DNA from: Salibaculum sp035270045
GTDB lineage: Bacteria; Pseudomonadota; Alphaproteobacteria; Rhodobacterales; Rhodobacteraceae
DNA: 64,000 nt
Assembly: GCF_035270045.1 (NCBI RefSeq)
Contig: NZ_DATFIP010000035.1
Location: 1 to 64,000, forward strand
Direction of reading: 5' to 3'
Shown: in pieces, positions 42,276-52,091 of the stretch
Numbering within the stretch: position 1 is the first letter of the stretch
How the letters are laid out: the number at the start of each line of letters is the position of its first letter
Position numbers and translations under genes: made by a program
Notes under the pieces: generated by a model
Seen by the model: the letters and a program-made list of their open reading frames with translations, nothing else
Database searches by the model: none
What the model was told of the DNA's origin: nothing

Positions 42276-42375
42276 GTTTTCCCTTTCCCGGCAGCGCCGA
42301 TCAAAACCCTGTGTCTGGGCGAAAGGGGTATTGGGCCAAGGTAAACGCGGACTTGGACCACCGTGACGGTGTCAG

Positions 42376-42400
42376 GCCCGGCGGCGCAACGCCGCCGGGC
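42376..42400 (-). terminator. Strong hairpin directly after the DUF4864 stop
   Basis: GCCCGGCGGCG pairs perfectly with CGCCGCCGGGC around a 3-base loop, and abuts the DUF4864 stop codon. No T run follows, so it may terminate inefficiently or stabilise the mRNA end. Confidence 0.55.
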
Positions 42401-42796
42401 TCAGACGCCCACGTCAGGTGCTGGCAGTTCAACCACGCCGTCGATCTGCCAGCCGTTCTGTGTCTCCACCATGCGGTAATCCATCAGGTGGAGCCCGCCG
42501 GCCTCGTCCCGGATACGGATCTTCTGCCAGAACTCACCGTCGATTTCCCGCAGCTGCAGGAACCGTGTCTCAGCGTTGTTCCAGACCATCGGGTAGCCAC
42601 GGCGGACCATCATGCCGAAGGTCCGCGGGGAGCCGAACATGCCCTTGATCATGGGGCTGGCAAATTCGAAGGCCGCGGCACTGTCTTCAGCTTGGAAGGC
42701 CCGCATCTGGCCCTCGATAACGGATTGAATATCGGCGTCTTGCGCCACGGCAGGAGCTGCCGCTAGCAAGAAAATGGCGGTCACAAGGCGTTTCAT
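42401..42796 (-). CDS. Exported DUF4864 protein
   Basis: A 131-residue protein with a signal peptide (MKRLVTAIFLLAAAPAVAQD, cleavage after AVA). The mature region IQSVIEGQMRAFQAEDSAAA and GMFGSPRTFGMMVRRGYPMV is the DUF4864 pattern, related in outline to small alpha-beta folds of the SnoaL/NTF2 type. Probably periplasmic; function unknown. It follows lysS by about 60 bases on the same strand. Confidence 0.82.
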   Translation of the reverse strand: MKRLVTAIFLLAAAPAVAQDADIQSVIEGQMRAFQAEDSAAAFEFASPMIKGMFGSPRTFGMMVRRGYPMVWNNAETRFLQLREIDGEFWQKIRIRDEAGGLHLMDYRMVETQNGWQIDGVVELPAPDVGV

Positions 42797-42853
42797 GGTG
42801 GCCCTCCGGTTGGTCGTATCTGGAACAGGTACGGACGAACCGGGGGATTGGTT

Positions 42854-44494
42854 TTACTTCACCAGCTCGCCGCGCAACGCGCTTTCGATCAGGGCGACCG
42901 TCTCCTGGATCCCGTAGAGCGCTATGAACCCTCCGAAACGCGGGCCTTGGCTGGCGCCCAGAAGCACTTCGTAGAGCGTGCCGAACCAGGCACGCAGCGG
43001 TTCGAACCCATGGGTCTTGCCAATGGCGAAAACGATGGATTGCAGGAACTCGTCGTCATGCCAGTCCACCGTCGGCAGGGGCGTGTCCTTGCCCTCTTGC
43101 GCGTTCTTTCGGGCGATCACGTCCAGCGCCCTGCCTTCGTCCTGCAAGCAGGCGGCAAGCTCTTCCAATGCGGCGCGTTCGGTATCGTCAGGCAGGCGGA
43201 ACTGGCGCGTGGGCTTCACGAAGTCGTTGTAATAGCGAATAGCAAACCCGGCGGCCTGGTCCAGGTCCGGGTTCCCCCCAGGGCTGGCCTCGGGGGCGTA
43301 ACGCTGGATGAAGCCCCAGAGCTTTTCCTTCTGCTCGGCGCCCGAAACGGCCGCCAGGTTCAGCAGCATCGAGAACGGTACGACCATGGTCGATGCTGGC
43401 GCGTTGTGGCCGTGAATGTGAAAGACCGGGTTGTTCACACGCTGCGCAATGTCCTGCGTCGCATAGGCCCGCAGCTGCTGGTGGTATTCGTCCACCATCT
43501 TGGGGATCACGTCGAAATGCATCCGCTTGGCCGTCTTGGGCTTGAGATACATGAAGTAGGACAGGCTTTCGGTGCTGGCATAGGACAGCCAATCATCCAT
43601 CGAGATGCCGTTGCCCGAGGACTTGGAGATTTTCTGGCCGTTCTCGTCGAGGAACAGCTCGTAGGTGAAATGGTTCGGCTTCTGACCGCCCAGAATCTCG
43701 CAGATGCGGTCGTAGATCGCCGTGTTGGTGGCATGCTCCTTGCCGTACATCTCGAAATCCACGCCCAGCGCGGCCCAGCGCGCGCCGAAATCGGGTTTCC
43801 ATTGCAGCTTCACGTTCCCGCCGGTCACCGGAAGGGTCCATTCGCGCCCGTCCTCGTCGTCAAAGGTGACGGTGTGATCGGCGGCGTTCACCTCCTTCAT
43901 GGGCACGTAAAGGACACGGCCCGTCTCGGGGTGGATCGGCAGGAAGATGGAGTAGGTCTGCCGGCGCTCATCTCGCAGGGATTTCAACATGACCTTCATC
44001 ACGTCGTCATAGCGTTCGACCGCGCGCTTGAGGACCGCGTCGAACCGGCCCGACTGGTAGAAGTCGCGGGCCGAGACGAACTCGTACTCGAAGCCGAAGG
44101 TATCGAGGAACCCCCGCAGCATCGCGTTGTTGTGATCACCGAAACTGTCGTGGGTGCCGAAAGGATCGGGTACCGATGTCAGCGGCTTGTGCAGGTGCTC
44201 GGCCAGGCTATCCTGATGCGGCACGTTACCGGGCACCTTGCGCATTCCGTCCAGGTCGTCCGAAAAGCAGATCAGCCGCGTCGGGATGTCGGAGATCAAC
44301 TCGAAGGCGCGGCGCACCATTGTGGTCCGCAAGACCTCGCCGAAGGTGCCGATATGCGGCAACCCGCTGGGGCCGTAGCCCGTCTCGAAGAGAACCTCGG
44401 ATTTGCCCGAGGCCTCCACGCGTTTGAGAAGCGCCCGTGCCTCTTCGAAGGGCCAGGCTTTCGAACTCATCGCGGCGTCGCGCAGATCGGACAT
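42854..44494 (-). CDS. lysS: Lysyl-tRNA synthetase, class I
   Basis: A 546-residue class I (archaeal-type) LysRS, the form normally used in alphaproteobacteria. The HIGH-type motif is PSGLPHIGTFGE near residue 43 and the KMSKS-type motif is QKISKSSGNGIS near 290. It charges tRNA-Lys with lysine. The full length and both motifs are intact. The ATG chosen at 44494 gives MSDLRDAAMSSKAWPFEEAR; the second ATG eight codons later is also possible. Confidence 0.95.
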   Translation of the reverse strand: MSDLRDAAMSSKAWPFEEARALLKRVEASGKSEVLFETGYGPSGLPHIGTFGEVLRTTMVRRAFELISDIPTRLICFSDDLDGMRKVPGNVPHQDSLAEHLHKPLTSVPDPFGTHDSFGDHNNAMLRGFLDTFGFEYEFVSARDFYQSGRFDAVLKRAVERYDDVMKVMLKSLRDERRQTYSIFLPIHPETGRVLYVPMKEVNAADHTVTFDDEDGREWTLPVTGGNVKLQWKPDFGARWAALGVDFEMYGKEHATNTAIYDRICEILGGQKPNHFTYELFLDENGQKISKSSGNGISMDDWLSYASTESLSYFMYLKPKTAKRMHFDVIPKMVDEYHQQLRAYATQDIAQRVNNPVFHIHGHNAPASTMVVPFSMLLNLAAVSGAEQKEKLWGFIQRYAPEASPGGNPDLDQAAGFAIRYYNDFVKPTRQFRLPDDTERAALEELAACLQDEGRALDVIARKNAQEGKDTPLPTVDWHDDEFLQSIVFAIGKTHGFEPLRAWFGTLYEVLLGASQGPRFGGFIALYGIQETVALIESALRGELVK

Positions 44495-44610
44495 GTCTTC
44501 GGCTTTCCTGTGGGATTGACCCGGCCGTCCCCGGCCGACTGGTTCGCGTCCTATTGCAGTGCCGCGAAAGCGTCAATAAAGGTGAGCCATCGCACAGAGG
44601 AGATTGGCCG

Positions 44611-45027
44611 ATGACCCCCGCAGCCCTGACCGCCCAGGACGCTCTTGTCGCCATCATGGTCGCGGTCTCAGCCAGCGACGAGGACATCCGAACGGCGGAA
44701 CTGGTGAAGATCACCAGCACGGTCAATCACTTGCCGGTCTTCGGAAATTACGACGCCGACAAGATCAGCAAGGTCTCGGCGGTGGTGTTCGACCTGTTCA
44801 GCCAGGAGGACGGTCTCGACGCGCTTTTCGGGCTGGTCCGCGACGCCCTGCCCGAACACCTGTTCGAGACCGCCTATGCCCTGGCCTGCGACGTGGCTGC
44901 GGCGGACGGCGACATCCCGCAGGCGGAACTGCGCCTGCTCGAGGAAATTCGATACGAGCTGCACATCGACCGCCTGCACGCCGCCGCCATCGAACGCGGC
45001 GCCCGGGCGCGGCACCTGGTGCTCTAG
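44611..45027 (+). CDS. TerB-like tellurite-resistance domain protein (cytoplasmic)
   Basis: A 138-residue helical protein beginning MTPAALTAQDALVAIMVAVS. Two acidic DGDI-like repeats, SASDEDIRTAEL and AAADGDIPQAEL, mark the TerB fold. Unlike the larger protein at 14474 it has no membrane segment. AGAGGAGA lies 8-9 bases before the ATG. It diverges from lysS. The molecular function of isolated TerB domains is not known. Confidence 0.83.
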   Translation: MTPAALTAQDALVAIMVAVSASDEDIRTAELVKITSTVNHLPVFGNYDADKISKVSAVVFDLFSQEDGLDALFGLVRDALPEHLFETAYALACDVAAADGDIPQAELRLLEEIRYELHIDRLHAAAIERGARARHLVL

Positions 45028-45114
45028 TGGTTCAGTCCCGGCGTGGTGTGGTCGCCTGATTTGCAGGCATGCGATGGATGCAGGACAGGGCGCATTCTCC
45101 CGCATCGGGAAACA

Positions 45115-46173
45115 TCAAGACCCCCGCCAAGCGCCGCAAGCACGAGACGGTTGACGGCGTGCGGCCAGCGTCGGGTGCAGGCGTTCGGACCGATCTCGCC
45201 CCACGACACGGGGCTTGCGCAACCAGAACAGCTTGGCCCAGCCCTGCCATGTCCCGACCGAGGGGCCGTCAGGGTCACAGGGAAACCGGGCGCGCCAGTC
45301 CCCGGGCAGGGGCAGCCCGCACCCCTCCAGCCGTTCCAGCATCCAGACGAGCGAGATATTCGAAAGCGGACGCGCCGGTTGAAATCCGCCCAACTGCCGG
45401 CCGACATCGCCATGTGTGCCCCGGAACCAGACCTGTTCGACCCGTGCATCGCGCTCGGGCGGGCAAGCCCAGAGGACCGGGGCATAGGCCTCGCGCGTCT
45501 CGTCATGGGCCAGCGCATGGAAGCCGTGCCGAATCACGGGACCCAGGGCGTGGCTGTGGAACCTGTGCTTTTCCTCGGTCAACAGCCACAACAGCGGCAG
45601 GCGCAGGCCGAGGGCCTTGACGGTGTCCCAGACGGCGATGGCCTCGATCTCGACCGGTTGCCGGCAGTAGTCGCGGCGGAAGGTCTCGGCCACCGGGCCG
45701 CGCGCGCCGGACTGGTAGTGTCGATAGGCCTGGCGGATCATCCGCTCGGTCGCGCAATCGGCGCGCACCAGTCCCACCAGATCCACAATCCCGGCCAGCG
45801 ACCGCACCGCGTATGCCCCGCGCGAAAACCCTGCGAGGATGATCCGGTCGCCGGGTCGGTAGCGCGAGGCCAGCACGCCGTAGGCGCGCCGGATTTGACG
45901 ATTTATGCCCCGGCCCATCATCACGTCAACCTTGCGCGACCAGTCCCGCCACTGGATGCCCGCCTCGTAATAGACCGTCAGGTTCGCGCTGCGCCCGGCC
46001 TCCAGGACCAGCTTGTAGAGCTGGCCTGCGTGGCTCTCGTCGCCCTCCACGAGCGAGGACATGGTGCCGTCGATGATGATGACATGCGTCGCGGGTCCTC
46101 GGTGACGCTGCGAACCGGCCTCGGCCCAGGGGCCGCGGCCGAAGAACGACAGGATCCGGTCACGAAACCCCAT
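45115..46173 (-). CDS. DUF2235 alpha/beta-hydrolase-like protein
   Basis: A 352-residue protein. HVIIIDGTMSSL (30-41) is the usual N-terminal beta strand and turn; ILAGFSRGAYAVRSLAG has nucleophile S117 in GFSRG; and GTHGDVGRQLGG near the middle contributes the later histidine/aspartate. DUF2235 proteins include T6SS phospholipase effectors (Tle1-type) and unassigned esterases. No secretion genes are adjacent, so a cytoplasmic esterase is equally possible. ATG 46173 is chosen because similarity begins at MGFRDRIL; it overlaps the end of the upstream hydroxylase gene by 14 bases, indicating coupled translation. Confidence 0.83.
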   Translation of the reverse strand: MGFRDRILSFFGRGPWAEAGSQRHRGPATHVIIIDGTMSSLVEGDESHAGQLYKLVLEAGRSANLTVYYEAGIQWRDWSRKVDVMMGRGINRQIRRAYGVLASRYRPGDRIILAGFSRGAYAVRSLAGIVDLVGLVRADCATERMIRQAYRHYQSGARGPVAETFRRDYCRQPVEIEAIAVWDTVKALGLRLPLLWLLTEEKHRFHSHALGPVIRHGFHALAHDETREAYAPVLWACPPERDARVEQVWFRGTHGDVGRQLGGFQPARPLSNISLVWMLERLEGCGLPLPGDWRARFPCDPDGPSVGTWQGWAKLFWLRKPRVVGRDRSERLHPTLAARRQPSRACGAWRGS

Positions 46174-48460
46174 TCCCCGCCTCGTGCAGAAGCTGCCAGA
46201 CCCGGTTGGGGGTGAAGGGCATGTCGGCGCTGGCCACCCCGCGCGTGGCCAGCGCGTCAAGCACCGCGTTGGCCGTGGCGGCCATCGACCCCACCGTGCC
46301 TGCCTCGCCGCATCCCTTCATCCCCATCGGATTATAGAGCGAAGGGGTGGACTCGGTATCGAAGCTGAACATGGGCACATCATCTGCGCGCGGCATGGCA
46401 TAATCCATGAAGGTCGCCGTGATCAGCTGACCGTCGGCGTCGTAGTGCGCCTGTTCGGTCAGGGCCTGGCCCACGCCCTGCACGACGCCGCCATGCACCT
46501 GGCCCTCGGCCAGCATGGGATTGATGAGATTGCCGAAGTCATCGACCACCGTGTAGCGATCAAGCGTGACCTTGCCCGTGTCCGGGTCGATCTCGACCTC
46601 GGCCGCGTGGCCGCCATTGGGAAAGGACCGGTTTTCCAGCTTCGTGGTGCGCGAATGGCTCAACAGGTCTTCGCGTCCCTCGGCCCTCGCCATATCGGCC
46701 ACCTCAAGCATGGTTGGCGTCAGGTTCGACCCGGGAATACGGAAGCGTTCATCGTCGAAGCTGATGTCCGCGGCCACGGTGTCTTCCTTCTCGGCCAAGT
46801 AAGCGGCAAAGGCGCCGGTGATGGCTTCGACCGCGCCCAGCGTCGCGGTGTTCTGCACCGTGACCGAGCGCGACCCGCCTGTCCCCCCGCCTTGGGCGAT
46901 CAGGTCACTGTCGCCCTGCACCACGGTGATGCGGTCCGCCGGGATGCCGGTCTGATCGGCCAGAAACTGGGCGAAGACGGTCTCGTGCCCCTGACCGTTG
47001 GATTGGGTGCCCACGAAGATCGAGGCGGTGCCATCGGCGTTGAAATCGACCCGGGCGGTTTCCTCGGGATCGCCCAGTATGCTCTCGATGTAGTAGCACA
47101 ACCCCAGGCCGCGCAGCTTGCCCCGTGCTTCGGACGCGGCACGGCGGGCGGCGAAGCCGGCCCGGTCGGCATTGTGTTCCAAACGGTCAAGAACCCGGCT
47201 GAAATCGCCCACGTCATAGGGCTGTCCGGTCGCGGATGTGTAAGGGAACTTGTCCGCCGGAATGAAGTTGCGACGGTGCAGATCCCACGGATCGACGCCC
47301 AGGTCGCGGGCGGCATAGTCCATGGCCCGTTCCAGAACGTAGATCGCCTCGGGCCGGCCCGCGCCGCGATAGGCATCGACCGGCGCGGTGTTGGTATAGA
47401 TGCCGCGGCAGCGCAGGTGGATCGCCTGGAAATCGTAGACACCCGGCGCCACCTTGGAAAACAGGTCGGTCTGGATCGGCTGGGCGAACTGCGAGTTGTA
47501 GGCGCCGAGATTGGCCAGCGTGTCCAGCCTGTAGCCGACCAGCCGGTGATCCCTGTCGAAGGCCAGCGTGGCCGTTGTGCGCAGATCGCGCCCGGCGTTG
47601 TCGCTCAGCATGGCCTCGGTGCGTTCGGACATCCAGCGGACGGGTTGGTTGAGCATCCGTGCCGCCTGGGCCACCACGAAGGTCTCGGGGTGGTCCATCC
47701 CCTTCATGCCGAAGCCGCCGCCGGTGTCGGGATTGGTCACGCGGATATCCTCGGGCGCCAGGCCCAAGTGCCGGGCGGCGCTTTCCTTGGGGCCCCAGAC
47801 CCCCTGGCCGTTCACGGCGATATGCAGCCGGCCATTGCCCTCGGGCTCGGCGTAAGCCCCGCGCGGTTCCATGGAATTGACGATGACGCGGTTGTCGCTG
47901 ATCTCGTAGGTCAGGATATGCGCCGCATTTTCCATGACGCTGTCCACCGCCGCGGCATCGCCCAGCGCCCAGTCGAAAGCAACGTTATTGTCCACGCCCG
48001 CGTGCAGTTGCGGCCCACCCGGGGCCACCTCGACATGCGCCTCCTCATCCTCGAAGTCCAGGGCGATCATTTCGGCCGCATCGCGGGCCTGCTGGAGCGT
48101 CTCGGCAACGACCATGGCAATGGCCTCGCCCACGTAGCGCACCCGGTCACCCGCCAGCAGCGGGCGGTCGGGGCGCGCACCGCGGCTGCCGTCGGCGTTG
48201 CGCACAACGGTGCTTTTCATGGTCACCTGCAAGCCCTCTGCCTCAAGGTCGGCAAGGGTCAGCACCAGGTGCACGCCCGGCGCCGCGCGCGCTTCGGCCA
48301 CGTCGAGGTCGGTGATGCGGGCGTGCGCCACGGGCGCGCGCAGAAAAACGGCGCGCAGGGCCCCGGCCGGCGCGATGTCATCGACGTAGCGGCCATGGCC
48401 GGTGAGGAAGCGCTGGTCCTCGACCCGGCGGACCGATTGGGATTTGCCGAATTTTTCCAT
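46160..48460 (-). CDS. Xanthine dehydrogenase-family molybdopterin subunit (CoxL-like, form II)
   Basis: A 766-residue large subunit. It begins MEKFGKSQSVRRVEDQRFLT. GGGFGMKG (248-254) and AYRGAGR (363-369) contact the cofactor; AYRGAGR rather than AYRCSFR marks the form II group, so true CO oxidation is not implied. The catalytic glutamate is E719 in GCGEAGT. The FAD (CoxM) and iron-sulfur (CoxS) subunits that normally accompany it are not in this window. It is followed by the DUF2235 gene and faces valS. The substrate is unknown. Confidence 0.88.
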   Translation of the reverse strand: MEKFGKSQSVRRVEDQRFLTGHGRYVDDIAPAGALRAVFLRAPVAHARITDLDVAEARAAPGVHLVLTLADLEAEGLQVTMKSTVVRNADGSRGARPDRPLLAGDRVRYVGEAIAMVVAETLQQARDAAEMIALDFEDEEAHVEVAPGGPQLHAGVDNNVAFDWALGDAAAVDSVMENAAHILTYEISDNRVIVNSMEPRGAYAEPEGNGRLHIAVNGQGVWGPKESAARHLGLAPEDIRVTNPDTGGGFGMKGMDHPETFVVAQAARMLNQPVRWMSERTEAMLSDNAGRDLRTTATLAFDRDHRLVGYRLDTLANLGAYNSQFAQPIQTDLFSKVAPGVYDFQAIHLRCRGIYTNTAPVDAYRGAGRPEAIYVLERAMDYAARDLGVDPWDLHRRNFIPADKFPYTSATGQPYDVGDFSRVLDRLEHNADRAGFAARRAASEARGKLRGLGLCYYIESILGDPEETARVDFNADGTASIFVGTQSNGQGHETVFAQFLADQTGIPADRITVVQGDSDLIAQGGGTGGSRSVTVQNTATLGAVEAITGAFAAYLAEKEDTVAADISFDDERFRIPGSNLTPTMLEVADMARAEGREDLLSHSRTTKLENRSFPNGGHAAEVEIDPDTGKVTLDRYTVVDDFGNLINPMLAEGQVHGGVVQGVGQALTEQAHYDADGQLITATFMDYAMPRADDVPMFSFDTESTPSLYNPMGMKGCGEAGTVGSMAATANAVLDALATRGVASADMPFTPNRVWQLLHEAGNGVS

Positions 48461-48592
48461 GCTGGCCTCTCGTGGTTGTTGCCGCGACCCTACCGGTTCC
48501 AAGGGCCGTGTCCAGCCCGTGCGCTCGGTCCCTCTTTTCGCCGCCGCCCGTGCGGGTTACAGGGGGAGCGCGACAGTCAGGGAACGCATATC

Positions 48593-51500
48593 ATGCCCAT
48601 GGAAAAGACCTTCAACGCCGCCCAGGCGGAACCGCGCATCTACCAGGCCTGGGAAGACAGCGGCGCCTTCGCGGCGGGCGCCAACGCCAAACGCGACGAG
48701 ACCTTTTCCATCATGATCCCGCCGCCCAACGTGACCGGCGCGCTGCACCTGGGACATGCCTTCAACAACACGCTTCAGGACATCCTGATCCGCTGGCACC
48801 GCATGCGCGGCTACGACACGCTCTGGCAGCCGGGTCAGGACCATGCCGGCATCGCCACGCAGCTACAGGTGGAAAAGAAGCTCAAGACCGAAGAAGGCAA
48901 GCGCCGCACCGATCTGAGCCGCGAGGATTTCCTGGCGCGCGTCTGGGACTGGAAGGAAAACTCCGGCGGCCAGATCATCGGCCAGCTGAAACGGCTCGGC
49001 GCGTCCTGCGACTGGTCGCGCAACGCCTTTACCATGTCCGGCGCCCCCGGCGCCCCCGCGGGCAACGATGGCAATTTCCATGATGCCGTCATCAAGGTCT
49101 TCGTGGACATGCACCGCAAGGGGCTGATCTATCGCGGCAAGCGGCTGGTCAACTGGGACCCGCATTTCGAGACCGCGATCTCCGACCTGGAAGTCGAGAA
49201 CATCGAGGTCGACGGCCACATGTGGCACTTCAAGTATCCGCTGGCGGGTGGCGAGACATACGAATACGTCGAGCGCGACGAGGACGGGAACGTCACCCTG
49301 CGCGAGACGCGCGACTATATATCCATTGCCACGACACGACCCGAAACCATGCTGGGCGACGGGGCCGTCGCGGTGCACCCCGATGATGCGCGTTATGCGC
49401 CCATCGTCGGCAAGCTCTGTGAAATTCCCGTCGGCCCCAAGGACCATCGCCGGCTGATCCCGATCATCACCGACGCATACCCAGATCCGGATTTCGGATC
49501 CGGCGCGGTCAAGATCACCGGTGCGCATGATTTCAACGATTACGAGGTCGCCAAGCGCGGCGGCATCCCGATGTATCGCCTGATGGACACCAGCGGGCAC
49601 ATGCGCGCGGATGGCGCCCCCTACGCCGAAGAGGCTGGGCGCGCCCGGCACTTTGCCGAAGGCGCGGATTTCACCATGGCGCAGGTCGATGCGATCAACC
49701 TTGTCCCCGAGGCCTATCGCGGGCTGGACCGCTTCGAAGCGCGCAAGCGCGTTGTCGCGGACATCGACGCCGAGGGCCTCATGATCGAGGTCGAGGACAA
49801 GAAGATCATGCAGCCCTTCGGCGACCGTTCCAAGGTGGTGATCGAGCCGATGCTGACCGACCAGTGGTTCGTGGATGCGCAAAAGGTCGTCGGTCCCGCG
49901 CTGGAAGCCGTCCGCGAGGGCCGCACCGAGATCATGCCCGAAAGCGGCAAGAAGACCTATTTCCACTGGCTGGAAAACATCGAGCCCTGGTGCATCTCTC
50001 GTCAGCTGTGGTGGGGGCACCAGATCCCTGTCTGGTATGGGCTGAACCTGGGTGTCGACGACGACCTGAACGCGAGCGGCGAGTTGGACGAGGTCCGCCT
50101 GCTGGGCCTTCTGACCGAGGGCGGGATGCTGCATCGGCAAGAGGTCAGCCACTGCGCCTTCAGCTTCGACGAAGTCATCCCGCTTTTCGAGAACGACAAC
50201 ATCGACGTGCCCAACCCGATCAGCCATGCCCGCGTTATCGAGGTCGCCGACAAGCACGAGGCTATGCATAGCTTCGCCGCCGCGCTGGCCGAATACAACG
50301 TCACGCAGGACCTGACGAAACTGGTCTATCCGGTCTGGCGTGACCCGGATGTGCTCGATACCTGGTTCTCTTCGGGTCTCTGGCCCATCGGCACGCTGGG
50401 CTGGCCCGAGCAGACGGAGGAATACGCCAAGTACTTCCCCACCGACGTGCTGATCACCGGGCAGGACATCCTGTTCTTCTGGGTCGCGCGGATGATGATG
50501 ATGCAGCAGGCGGTCGTCGGGCAGGACCCGTTCCACACCGTCTACCTGCACGGGCTGGTGCGCGACGCCAAGGGCAAGAAGATGTCCAAGACCACCGGCA
50601 ATGTCATCGACCCCATCGCGGTCATAGAGGATTACGGCGCCGACGCCCTGCGCTTTGCCAATGCGGCCATGGCGGCCATCGGCGGTGTGCTGAAATTGTC
50701 CGAGGACCGCATCAAGGGCTACCGGAACTTCGGCACCAAGCTCTGGAATGCCTGCCGCTTTGCCGAGATGAACGGCGCCACAGGATCGGACGGCACCATC
50801 CCGCGGCCCGAGGCCACGGTGAACCGCTGGATCATCGGTGAAACCTCCCGCGTGCGCGAAGAGGTGGACGCGGCGCTGGCCGCTTATCGCTTCAACGAGG
50901 CCGCCTCGGCGCTTTATCACTTCGTCTGGAACGTGGTGTGTGACTGGTATGTCGAATTCTCCAAGCCGCTGTTGCTGGACGGAGGCGAGGCAGAAAAGGC
51001 CGAGACCCAAGCCACCATGGCCTGGGTGATGGACCAGTGCCTGATCCTGCTGCACCCGATCATGCCCTTCATCACCGAGGAGCTTTGGGGCACGCTGGGT
51101 GACCGGGACAAGATGCTGATCCACCAAGACTGGCCCGGCTACGGGACCGACCTTGTCGATGCCGAGGCCGAGCGCGAAATGCGCTGGGTCATTTCCTTCA
51201 TCGAAGGGGTCCGCTCGGCCCGCGCCCAGATGAACGTGCCGGTCGGGCTGTATATCCCCGTCCTGCAACTGGAAGCGGACACCGCCGCCCGCAGGGCCTG
51301 GGCCAACAATGAAACGCTGATCAAGCGCATGGCCCGGATCGAAAGCCTGGAGGATGCGGATCAGGCGCCCAAAGGGTCGCTTTCCGTCACGGCCCATGGT
51401 GCGAATTTCGCGCTGCCGCTGGCCGATATCATCGATGTCGAGGCCGAAAAGGCCCGCATCGCCAAGGTTATGGGCAAGCTGGAAAAGGAAATCGGCGGTC

Positions 51501-51643
51501 TGGCCGGGCGCCTGAACAACCCCAAATTCGTCGAAAGCGCGCCCCAGGAAGTGGTCGACGAAGCCCGCGAAAATCTCGCCCTGCGGCAAGAGGAACTGGC
51601 GCAATTGCAGGCCGCCATGACGCGGCTGGAAGAAATCGGCTGA
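48593..51643 (+). CDS. valS: Valyl-tRNA synthetase
   Basis: A 1016-residue class Ia synthetase. HIGH motif HLGH lies in PPPNVTGALHLGHAF; the CP1 editing domain contains TTRPETMLGD; the KMSKS motif is KKMSKTTGN; and a C-terminal coiled coil (about residues 945-1012) ends the protein. AGGGA precedes the ATG by 11 bases. The open frame continues far upstream only because it is antisense to the hydroxylase gene, so the start is placed at the conserved MPMEKTFN. It is essential for translation. Confidence 0.97.
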   Translation: MPMEKTFNAAQAEPRIYQAWEDSGAFAAGANAKRDETFSIMIPPPNVTGALHLGHAFNNTLQDILIRWHRMRGYDTLWQPGQDHAGIATQLQVEKKLKTEEGKRRTDLSREDFLARVWDWKENSGGQIIGQLKRLGASCDWSRNAFTMSGAPGAPAGNDGNFHDAVIKVFVDMHRKGLIYRGKRLVNWDPHFETAISDLEVENIEVDGHMWHFKYPLAGGETYEYVERDEDGNVTLRETRDYISIATTRPETMLGDGAVAVHPDDARYAPIVGKLCEIPVGPKDHRRLIPIITDAYPDPDFGSGAVKITGAHDFNDYEVAKRGGIPMYRLMDTSGHMRADGAPYAEEAGRARHFAEGADFTMAQVDAINLVPEAYRGLDRFEARKRVVADIDAEGLMIEVEDKKIMQPFGDRSKVVIEPMLTDQWFVDAQKVVGPALEAVREGRTEIMPESGKKTYFHWLENIEPWCISRQLWWGHQIPVWYGLNLGVDDDLNASGELDEVRLLGLLTEGGMLHRQEVSHCAFSFDEVIPLFENDNIDVPNPISHARVIEVADKHEAMHSFAAALAEYNVTQDLTKLVYPVWRDPDVLDTWFSSGLWPIGTLGWPEQTEEYAKYFPTDVLITGQDILFFWVARMMMMQQAVVGQDPFHTVYLHGLVRDAKGKKMSKTTGNVIDPIAVIEDYGADALRFANAAMAAIGGVLKLSEDRIKGYRNFGTKLWNACRFAEMNGATGSDGTIPRPEATVNRWIIGETSRVREEVDAALAAYRFNEAASALYHFVWNVVCDWYVEFSKPLLLDGGEAEKAETQATMAWVMDQCLILLHPIMPFITEELWGTLGDRDKMLIHQDWPGYGTDLVDAEAEREMRWVISFIEGVRSARAQMNVPVGLYIPVLQLEADTAARRAWANNETLIKRMARIESLEDADQAPKGSLSVTAHGANFALPLADIIDVEAEKARIAKVMGKLEKEIGGLAGRLNNPKFVESAPQEVVDEARENLALRQEELAQLQAAMTRLEEIG

Positions 51644-51710
51644 CCGGCGCTGCTTCATCTTGGCAAATAAACTCATGCCCCGCGCTGGCCGGTTGTGCCA
51701 GGATCGGGGC

Positions 51711-52040
51711 ATGAGCCGTTCGTTTCGCCAACTGACCGAGCAACAGATCCAGAAGGCGCTGACCGAGGGCCAGCTATCGGGCCTGTCCGGCGAGGGCAAA
51801 CCCCTGCCGAGGCGCAGCGGCGTCACCGACATGGCGACAGAGGTGGCCACGCGCATCATGGCCGAGGCCGGCGCCCTGCCCGAGGAATTCAAGCTGAAGA
51901 AGGCGCTTGAGGCGGCCAGGGCCACTCATGCTGCGGCCGTCACCGAGGATGAAACACGACTGGCCATGGCACTGATCGCCGATCTCGAACTGCGCTACAA
52001 CATCGCGCGCGAAGCGCGGCGGAAGTTCATGCAGCCCTGA
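51711..52040 (+). CDS. DUF1992 (DnaJC28-like) small protein
   Basis: A 109-residue protein beginning MSRSFRQLTEQQIQKALTEG, with LSGEGKPLP and LPEEFKLKKALEAAR, which define DUF1992 (the conserved region of DnaJ homologue C28). Function unknown. It lies between valS and an aminotransferase, all in one direction. Confidence 0.88.
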   Translation: MSRSFRQLTEQQIQKALTEGQLSGLSGEGKPLPRRSGVTDMATEVATRIMAEAGALPEEFKLKKALEAARATHAAAVTEDETRLAMALIADLELRYNIAREARRKFMQP

Positions 52041-52091
52041 AAGGACCGCCCCTTGATGGACAAACGGCCGGACGCGCGTCACTCTGAAGAC

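Noticed and set aside
42376..42400. Standard rho-independent terminator for both sides
   Set aside because: The stem is strong but no T run follows in either direction, so it is kept only as a likely mRNA-end hairpin.
44132..44139. GTGATCAC inside lysS as another GntR operator
   Set aside because: Only the 8-base core is present, deep inside a coding region and explained by the encoded protein.
46160..48460. Aerobic carbon monoxide dehydrogenase
   Set aside because: The active-site segment is AYRGAGR rather than the AYRCSFR of true CO dehydrogenases, and the CoxS/CoxM genes are absent.
46184..48592. A plus-strand open frame continuous with valS, extending its N-terminus by about 800 residues
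   Set aside because: It is antisense to the well-supported CoxL-like gene and results from high GC at third positions; ValRS similarity begins at 48593.
51644..51710. The CTTCATCTTGGCAAATAAAC sequence after valS as a special element
   Set aside because: It seems familiar from roseobacter intergenic regions, but no second copy was noticed in this window and no structure supports a function.
48863..51925. A minus-strand open frame of about 1000 codons opposite valS
   Set aside because: Antisense shadow of valS with no family features.
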